Assembly: GCA_021807655.1 (NCBI GenBank)
Contig: JAKBCT010000012.1
Span: forward strand, 1 to 18,301
Origin: Actinomycetes bacterium
Lineage (GTDB): Bacteria > Actinomycetota > Acidimicrobiia > Acidimicrobiales > RAAP-2
Reading direction: 5' to 3'
DNA length: 18,301 nt
Both the position numbers and the translations under genes were made by a program. Each line of letters opens with the position of its first letter. The first letter of the stretch is position 1. A model generated the notes under the pieces. It saw nothing but the letters and a program-made list of their open reading frames with translations, did not search any database and was not told where the DNA came from. Positions 13,826-18,301 of this stretch are shown here, piece after piece.

Positions 13826-15511
13826 ATGAACCTGTCATCTCGCGCCGTGAGACGAGCCATTGTGCTCGCGGCCGTTGGTGCCCTCTTGCCGTTAGCTGTC
13901 GTTGCCACGAGTAGCGGTGCGGCTAGCACGACGACACCCACTGGCATGACGCTCCCCACCCCGGTCATCCCGGGCGCCCCCTCATTGCCCTTCACGGGTG
14001 TCACGGCGGCGCCCGCCACCCTCTCACCAACAATCGGTAATCTCACGGTCAGTCCAAACGTGGGGACCGAGGGACAACCCTTCACGATTTCGGGTAGTGG
14101 ACTGCCCGCGAACACCAGCGTTGAGCTCACGTGGAGCACGGCGACCGCATCGTGGATCGCCGACGTCGAGCCCAACACGGTCAACTGGCTTGGTCGCACT
14201 TCGACCAACTTCAACGTGGTGTTGGCTAACGTCACCACGGACTCAAGTGGCAACTTCACCTTCGCCACGACGGTACCCGTCGATTTCGGTGGCATTCACG
14301 ACATCTACGCAGTGGTCAACGGAGTCGAAGTCGACCACGGCGGCTATGAGATGTTCCGCACCGTAACGGTGTCGCCCAAGAGTGGCCCGATCGGCACGCC
14401 GATCCACATCACCTACACCGCACTCGGCTCGTCGCTCTACGGCAGCGGTGGCGTCGTGCTCTGGGACAACCGGTTTGTCGGCAACATGTCAGGAAACTGG
14501 ACTCGCGGTACCGCGACGGTGACCATTCGCGCCACGGGTCCGATCGGTCAACACGTCGTGACGATCGAGGACGGCATGGGTGTGTCGTACCTCAACGTGG
14601 TCCAGTCACCGGTTCCCTACCTCAACGGTGGGTCAGCGATTTTCACGGTAACCCGTGGCAAGGTCGACCTCACGCCATCCATAACGTGGCCCGACAACAT
14701 CACGCCGACGGTGAGTGAGCGCACGACCCTGCAGACCGCGGGCCTAGACCCGTCGAGCACCGCTGTCGCCACGCTCTCCCAGACCAGTGGACCAATCCTC
14801 ACCAAGGTGACCGTCAAGGCGACGGGACTTTCGGGGTCTGGGACCGACCAGCTGGTGTGGTCGACGGTGATCGGGAGTCGCGTCAACTGTCCGACCAGTT
14901 CGTGCTGGAACTTCGAATCGGTACCTCTCGGGTCCGCGGCGATCACCAACGGCGCGCTGTCCGCGTCGGTGACGATTCCCGACGGTCTCGGCGGATGGCA
15001 CGTGATTCAAGTGATGAATGGCTCCAAGGTCGAAGCGCAGGTCCCCTTCTACGTGAAGGAGAGCATCGTTCCGTTCTACAATTCGGCTGGCAAGTTGCTG
15101 AGCATGGGTGTGGCCACGGCGAATGACGCTGCGACGCCAGCGGCGATCGCTGCGGGGCAATCCGGCACCGGCACCTACACCTTCAAAGAAGGTCAGGAGT
15201 TCACCATCAGCCTGAAGGGCGTCGGCTGGACTCAGCTCGACAACACGTTGGCGGTCGACTACGACAACAGCTTCATTGGTTACGGTTGCGGCTTCAACTC
15301 CAACGGGTACATGGTCGTGCACCTTCGCGCGACCGGCGGTCCGGGTGTGCACCTGATCGACTTCTACCCGCTGCTGTACACCCAGCAGCCCTCGTTCGCG
15401 AACACCCAGGGTGGCATGTTGCCGATCCTGAGCTACCAGAACAACATTCCTGGTCTCGCCCTTGGCTACCAGGTGCCGTCCATGCACTTCGCGATAACCA
15501 TCGTTAAATAA
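13826..15511 (+). CDS. Large exported protein with duplicated A-B-A-B modules
   Basis: This 561-residue protein starts at ATG 13826 with AAAGGAA 6 bases upstream. Residues 1-33 form a signal peptide (VRRAIVLAAVGALLPLAVV core), followed by a Thr/Pro segment to about 65. The rest contains Ig/IPT-like modules. Module A1 (about 73-178) and A2 (316-411) share a W-S-T strand (LTWSTATAS / LVWSTVIGS) and FGGIHDIYAVVNG / LGGWHVIQVMNG. Module B1 (180-275) and B2 (449-515) share LWDNRFVGN / DYDNSFIGY and IRATGPIGQHVV / LRATGGPGVHLI. The order A-B-A-B points to duplication of a two-domain unit. There is no LPXTG motif and no C-terminal membrane helix, so attachment is unclear. Function is unknown; a surface-layer or adhesive role is a guess. 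It has its own strong terminator and may also be read with the genes upstream. Confidence 0.75.
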   Translation: MNLSSRAVRRAIVLAAVGALLPLAVVATSSGAASTTTPTGMTLPTPVIPGAPSLPFTGVTAAPATLSPTIGNLTVSPNVGTEGQPFTISGSGLPANTSVELTWSTATASWIADVEPNTVNWLGRTSTNFNVVLANVTTDSSGNFTFATTVPVDFGGIHDIYAVVNGVEVDHGGYEMFRTVTVSPKSGPIGTPIHITYTALGSSLYGSGGVVLWDNRFVGNMSGNWTRGTATVTIRATGPIGQHVVTIEDGMGVSYLNVVQSPVPYLNGGSAIFTVTRGKVDLTPSITWPDNITPTVSERTTLQTAGLDPSSTAVATLSQTSGPILTKVTVKATGLSGSGTDQLVWSTVIGSRVNCPTSSCWNFESVPLGSAAITNGALSASVTIPDGLGGWHVIQVMNGSKVEAQVPFYVKESIVPFYNSAGKLLSMGVATANDAATPAAIAAGQSGTGTYTFKEGQEFTISLKGVGWTQLDNTLAVDYDNSFIGYGCGFNSNGYMVVHLRATGGPGVHLIDFYPLLYTQQPSFANTQGGMLPILSYQNNIPGLALGYQVPSMHFAITIVK

Positions 15512-15536
15512 GTCGCAAGTTCCCAACTGCGAGTGC

Positions 15537-15574
15537 CAGTGCCTCGCCCCCCGTGCGCAGGGGGCGAGGCACTG
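15537..15574 (+). terminator. Perfect 15-bp stem-loop terminator
   Basis: CAGTGCCTCGCCCCC at 15537-15551 pairs with GGGGGCGAGGCACTG at 15560-15574 around an 8-base loop. It starts 25 bases after the stop of the large exported protein. A smaller bulged hairpin (CGCAAGTT/AACTGCG) lies immediately before it. No U-tract is present. Confidence 0.8.
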
Positions 15575-15655
15575 ACATGTCCGGGCGCGAGGCCCACCCG
15601 AACGCTAGACGAGGCAATGAGGTACATTCACGTCGTCTCGTTCGAGGGAGGGCGG

Positions 15656-15868
15656 GTGAATGCAACCGCCGTATTCGCAACCGCCGCTGTCGTCGTGGCC
15701 GTGGTGGCCCTTGACCTTCTCGCCGCGGTGCGCCGCCGGCGAGGACGGTCGATCGGCTGGCTCAACCGGTTCGTCGTTGTCGGTCACGTCGCGATAGGCG
15801 CCGTGATGGCGGTCAGCGTGGTGGGGCTCCTCGTCCTCGTGGTGCGCGCCATGGTCCACTCGCGCTAG
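15656..15868 (+). CDS. Small two-helix membrane protein, function unknown
   Basis: From GTG 15656, preceded by GGAGGG, the product is 70 residues with two membrane helices (about 4-24 and 40-65) separated by a basic RRRRGR loop. The loop should lie in the cytoplasm by the positive-inside rule. An alternative ATG at 15617 would add 13 residues; a frame open back to 15533 runs over the terminator and is unlikely. The stop overlaps the convergent transporter gene by 4 bp. I recognise no family. The good ribosome site and clean topology support a real gene. Confidence 0.5.
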   Translation: MNATAVFATAAVVVAVVALDLLAAVRRRRGRSIGWLNRFVVVGHVAIGAVMAVSVVGLLVLVVRAMVHSR

Positions 15869-17946
15869 TCACGACGCCACAGCCGATCCCCGGCGAGTGC
15901 GAGCAGACCCGGTAACAAGAGTCCGCGAACGATCGTCGCGTCCACGAGTACCCCGAGCGCGAGTCCCGCGCCGAGTTCTTGGAGTCCCGCGACGTGCCCG
16001 ACCACGAAGCCGGCGAGGGCGCCGACCATGATCACGGCCGCGCTAGTCACGACGCCGCCGGTGCTCGCGAGGCCCTCGACGATCGCCTCGGGGGTGGAAC
16101 GGCCGAGGTCGTGGGCTTCGCGGATGCGCGCGAGGATGAAGACCTCGTAGTCCATGGACAGCCCGAAGAGCACGGCGAAGATGAAGACGGGCACCCAGCC
16201 CTCGATCTGGCCGACCCGGTAGGTGCCCACGAGGTCGGCCCCGAGCCCGAGGCGAAAGAGCCACACCAGCACGCCGTAGGCGACGGCCACCGAGACGAGG
16301 TCAAGGCCGATCGCGATCAGGGCGGCGAGCGTCGAGCCAAAGGCCCACGCGAGCGCGACGAGGACGAGCAGCAACGCTGCGAGCACCAGCCAGGGAAAGA
16401 TCCCATAGATGGCGTGCAGGAAGTCGACACCCTGGGCGGGGGCGCCGCCGACCACGAGCGTGGTGCCCGGCGGGACGCGCGCGCTCGCGGCCCCGGCGCG
16501 CACCGCGGCGACCAGTCCTTGGGAGACGGGGCTGCCGAGCTCGCCCTGGCTCACGACGAGGATGCGCGCGTAGCGCCCGCTGTGATCGACGAAGGGCCAC
16601 ACCGAGTCCGCGGCGACGATCTCGACCCCGGGGGTCGCGAGCAGCCGGTGTTCGAGGGCGAGCCGGGCCGCGACTTCGCCGCGGGCGTAGACGCCACCGC
16701 GGTGACCCGTGTCGATCAAGACCTCGATCGGGGTGAGGATGCCCGGTCCGACGCTCGCGCGCACCAGCGCGATCGCCCGGGCCGAAGGCATCGAACCGGG
16801 GATCGCGCTGAGCGACCCCGGGGTGAGCGTGAGGCCCGCGCTCGCCCCGGCGAGCAGGCCGAGCGCGACGAGGGACGCCGCGACAACGGCGCGCGGCCGG
16901 GTCACCACGAAACGGGTCACTCGGGCGAAGAGGCCCGTCGCGGGGTCGGCGGGCTCGAGCAGACCGGCCCGCCCACGGCTCGCGACGCCGCGCCGACCGA
17001 CGACCGACAAGAGGGCCGGCTGGAGCGTGAGGGCCGACGCGAGCGCGACGAGGGGGACCACGAGTCCGGCCGCGCCGAGTGAGCGCACGAGCGGTACGGG
17101 CACGACCAGCATCGTGGCGAGTCCGACCGCGACCACGAGTCCCGAGATGACGACGGTGCGTCCCGCGCGCGACATGGTGCTCGCGAGCGCCTCGGTCTCG
17201 GTTCCGTTCGCCAGCTCGCCGCGGAACCGATGGACGATCAAGAGCGAGTAGTCGATCGCGAGTCCGAGACCGATCAGCGCGACCACGTTGGGCACGTAGA
17301 GCACCATCAACAGGTGACCCGCGAGCAGGTCGACCACCCCGAGCGCCACCGCCGTCGTCGCGCCGGCGACGACGAAGGGGATCAACACCGCGAGACTGAA
17401 CCCGAGGACCCCGATGAGCAGCGCGAGCGCGAGCGCGAGCGCGAGCAGCTCGCCGCGCGCGAGGTCGCCGCGAAGGATCGGGGTGACGTCGGCCTGGAGG
17501 GCCGCCGGTCCGGTCACCAGCGCGCTGGCGAGTCCCGCGCGCGCCAGTGACGCCCGCAGGGCGGTGACGGTTCCGGTCGCCTGGGCGAGGCTGTCGCGCG
17601 AGTCGAGGTCGCTGAGCAGCAGTCCGCCGACCACTTGTTGCTCGACGACGTGCACCGACGGCACGCGCGCGAGCGCGCGCGAAAGGCGTCTCTCTGCGCG
17701 GTGGTCGACGTTGACCGAGTGCAGGTCGGGCACGACGACGGTGAGCGCCCCCTCGATGTTCTCGCCGAAGTGGTCGATCAGGATCGCGTCGGCGCGCGCC
17801 GACGGCGATCCGGGGACCGCGAGCGAGGTGGTCAGGCGGGCGCCGAGCTGGTGATAGCCGGCGAGGCCCGCGAGCGCGGCGACCAGCCAGACCACGAGGA
17901 CGAGGTAGCGCCAGCGGACAACCGAGCGGGTCCAGTGGGCGAGCAC
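15865..17946 (-). CDS. MMPL/RND-family transporter
   Basis: Starting at GTG 17946 the protein has 693 residues and the MMPL layout: a first helix (WRYLVLVVWLVAALAG) right after a basic amphipathic start, a large extracytoplasmic loop (about 52-165), a helix bundle, a second large loop and a final bundle. The paired Asp-Tyr residues that carry protons in this family are present in helix 4 (LGLAIDYSLLIV, Asp232-Tyr233) and its mirror in the second half (FGLSMDYEVFIL, Asp599-Tyr600). Such proteins export lipids, peptides or drugs by proton motive force; the cargo is unknown. An earlier GTG at 18015 would overlap the upstream gene by 35 bp and adds an Ala-rich tail atypical of the family. It lies 34 bp downstream of the cytochrome oxidase gene and may be co-transcribed. 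A long antisense frame at 15979-17082 is a GC shadow. Confidence 0.9.
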   Translation of the reverse strand: MLAHWTRSVVRWRYLVLVVWLVAALAGLAGYHQLGARLTTSLAVPGSPSARADAILIDHFGENIEGALTVVVPDLHSVNVDHRAERRLSRALARVPSVHVVEQQVVGGLLLSDLDSRDSLAQATGTVTALRASLARAGLASALVTGPAALQADVTPILRGDLARGELLALALALALLIGVLGFSLAVLIPFVVAGATTAVALGVVDLLAGHLLMVLYVPNVVALIGLGLAIDYSLLIVHRFRGELANGTETEALASTMSRAGRTVVISGLVVAVGLATMLVVPVPLVRSLGAAGLVVPLVALASALTLQPALLSVVGRRGVASRGRAGLLEPADPATGLFARVTRFVVTRPRAVVAASLVALGLLAGASAGLTLTPGSLSAIPGSMPSARAIALVRASVGPGILTPIEVLIDTGHRGGVYARGEVAARLALEHRLLATPGVEIVAADSVWPFVDHSGRYARILVVSQGELGSPVSQGLVAAVRAGAASARVPPGTTLVVGGAPAQGVDFLHAIYGIFPWLVLAALLLVLVALAWAFGSTLAALIAIGLDLVSVAVAYGVLVWLFRLGLGADLVGTYRVGQIEGWVPVFIFAVLFGLSMDYEVFILARIREAHDLGRSTPEAIVEGLASTGGVVTSAAVIMVGALAGFVVGHVAGLQELGAGLALGVLVDATIVRGLLLPGLLALAGDRLWRRD
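17423..17446 (-). repeat. Four tandem GCGAGC hexamers in the transporter gene
   Basis: GCGAGC is repeated four times without interruption. On the coding strand it encodes alternating Leu-Ala within a membrane helix (LLALALALALLIG). Codon-level repeats in a helix are not unusual, but the tract could gain or lose in-frame dipeptides. Confidence 0.8.
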
Positions 17947-17980
17947 CCTAGAAGGGTAACGCTGCTCGGCAGCGGACTCG

Positions 17981-18301
17981 TTAGACCTTGCCGCCGCGGC
18001 GGCTCTCGGCGACACCGCCGAAGAGCGCCCAGGTGATCAGGGCGAGTCCGGGTACCAGCAGCCAGATTCCAAAGACGAGGGCGAGCACGGTGAAGAACGA
18101 GCCCATGCCGAGCGTGAAGGGCCAGATCGAGGTGCCGGGGAAGGCCCCGACCACGCCCGCGCCCTGGGCCTGGGTCGCGCTGGGGTCATCCTCGGCGCGC
18201 GGGGCCATGCGCCGGCTCCACCAGTAGTAGTAGGCGCCGGGCAGGAAGCCGAGCAGCATGCCGGCGAACATCATCACCGAGCCGGCGTTCTCGTGGCCCC
18301 A
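17981..18301 (-). CDS. ctaF: Cytochrome c oxidase subunit IV, actinobacterial type (5' end outside window)
   Basis: The frame is open through the right edge and enters as WGHENAGSV, so the first part of the gene is missing. The visible 106 residues give a helix (MMMFAGMLLGFLPGAYYYWW), a charged loop with a Pro/Asp-rich segment, SIWPFTLGMGSFF and two further hydrophobic stretches, then a basic tail (ESRRGGKV). The H/D-x-AG-x-V entry, the GFLPGAYYYW helix and the S-x-WPF motif match the small subunit found in actinobacterial aa3 oxidases. It would help assemble the oxidase that is the end of the chain fed by complex II. Catalytic subunits are expected to the right, outside the window. Confidence 0.75.
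   Translation of the reverse strand, partial: WGHENAGSVMMFAGMLLGFLPGAYYYWWSRRMAPRAEDDPSATQAQGAGVVGAFPGTSIWPFTLGMGSFFTVLALVFGIWLLVPGLALITWALFGGVAESRRGGKV

Noticed and set aside
15979..17082. Plus-strand open frame of 367 codons opposite the MMPL gene
   Set aside because: Very rich in Glu, Asp, Arg and Gly with no domain, and fully antisense to an intact transporter gene.

Overview
The window is high-GC, rich in GTG start codons and tightly packed, and it reads as chromosomal DNA of an actinobacterium. The best clues are an actinobacterial-type cytochrome c oxidase subunit IV at the right edge, a five-helix SdhC of the mycobacterial Sdh1 kind, and exported proteins with poly-threonine linkers after the signal peptide. 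That last trait suggests Acidimicrobiia, but this is inference; no rRNA or marker gene is present to fix the taxon.

Left block (1-5760, minus strand): a respiratory operon reads right to left as sdhC, sdhA, sdhB, a small SCP2-type lipid-binding protein, a nucleoside phosphorylase and, after a 79-bp gap, an exported bicovalent FAD oxidoreductase that leaves the window. The junctions between sdhA and the phosphorylase are overlapped or nearly so (TAATG, a 2-nt gap, GTGA), so these genes are probably translationally coupled. SdhC carries a Cys/His cluster that may hold an extra metal centre.

Signalling block (5767-8275): a small exported, acidic, aromatic-poor protein (minus) is divergent from an OmpR-type response regulator and its histidine kinase (plus). 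A 19-bp palindrome lies in the shared promoter region. The layout suggests one regulon.

Region 8276-9370 is about 1.1 kb with no convincing intact gene. It has a bulged inverted repeat, short out-of-phase coding-like fragments on the minus strand, and one weak plus-strand ORF that overlaps the next gene by 4 bp. It may be a decayed locus.

Envelope block (9371-15868): an exported SGNH-family hydrolase, an exported phosphodiester glycosidase-like protein, a LysR-type regulator (minus), and then three exported proteins of poorly known function. The first of these has a probable leaderless promoter. The second has Thr/Pro linkers. The third is built as an A-B-A-B duplication of beta-sandwich-like modules. 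Two of them are followed by perfect 15-bp stem-loops. A small two-helix membrane protein ends the block.

Right block (15865-18301, minus strand): an MMPL/RND-family transporter lies directly downstream of the 3' part of the cytochrome oxidase subunit IV gene.

No tRNA, rRNA, CRISPR array, intact insertion sequence or phage gene was seen. The least understood parts are the exported-protein cluster at 12428-15511, the signalling pair with its small exported neighbour, the metal-ligand-rich SdhC and the decayed-looking region.
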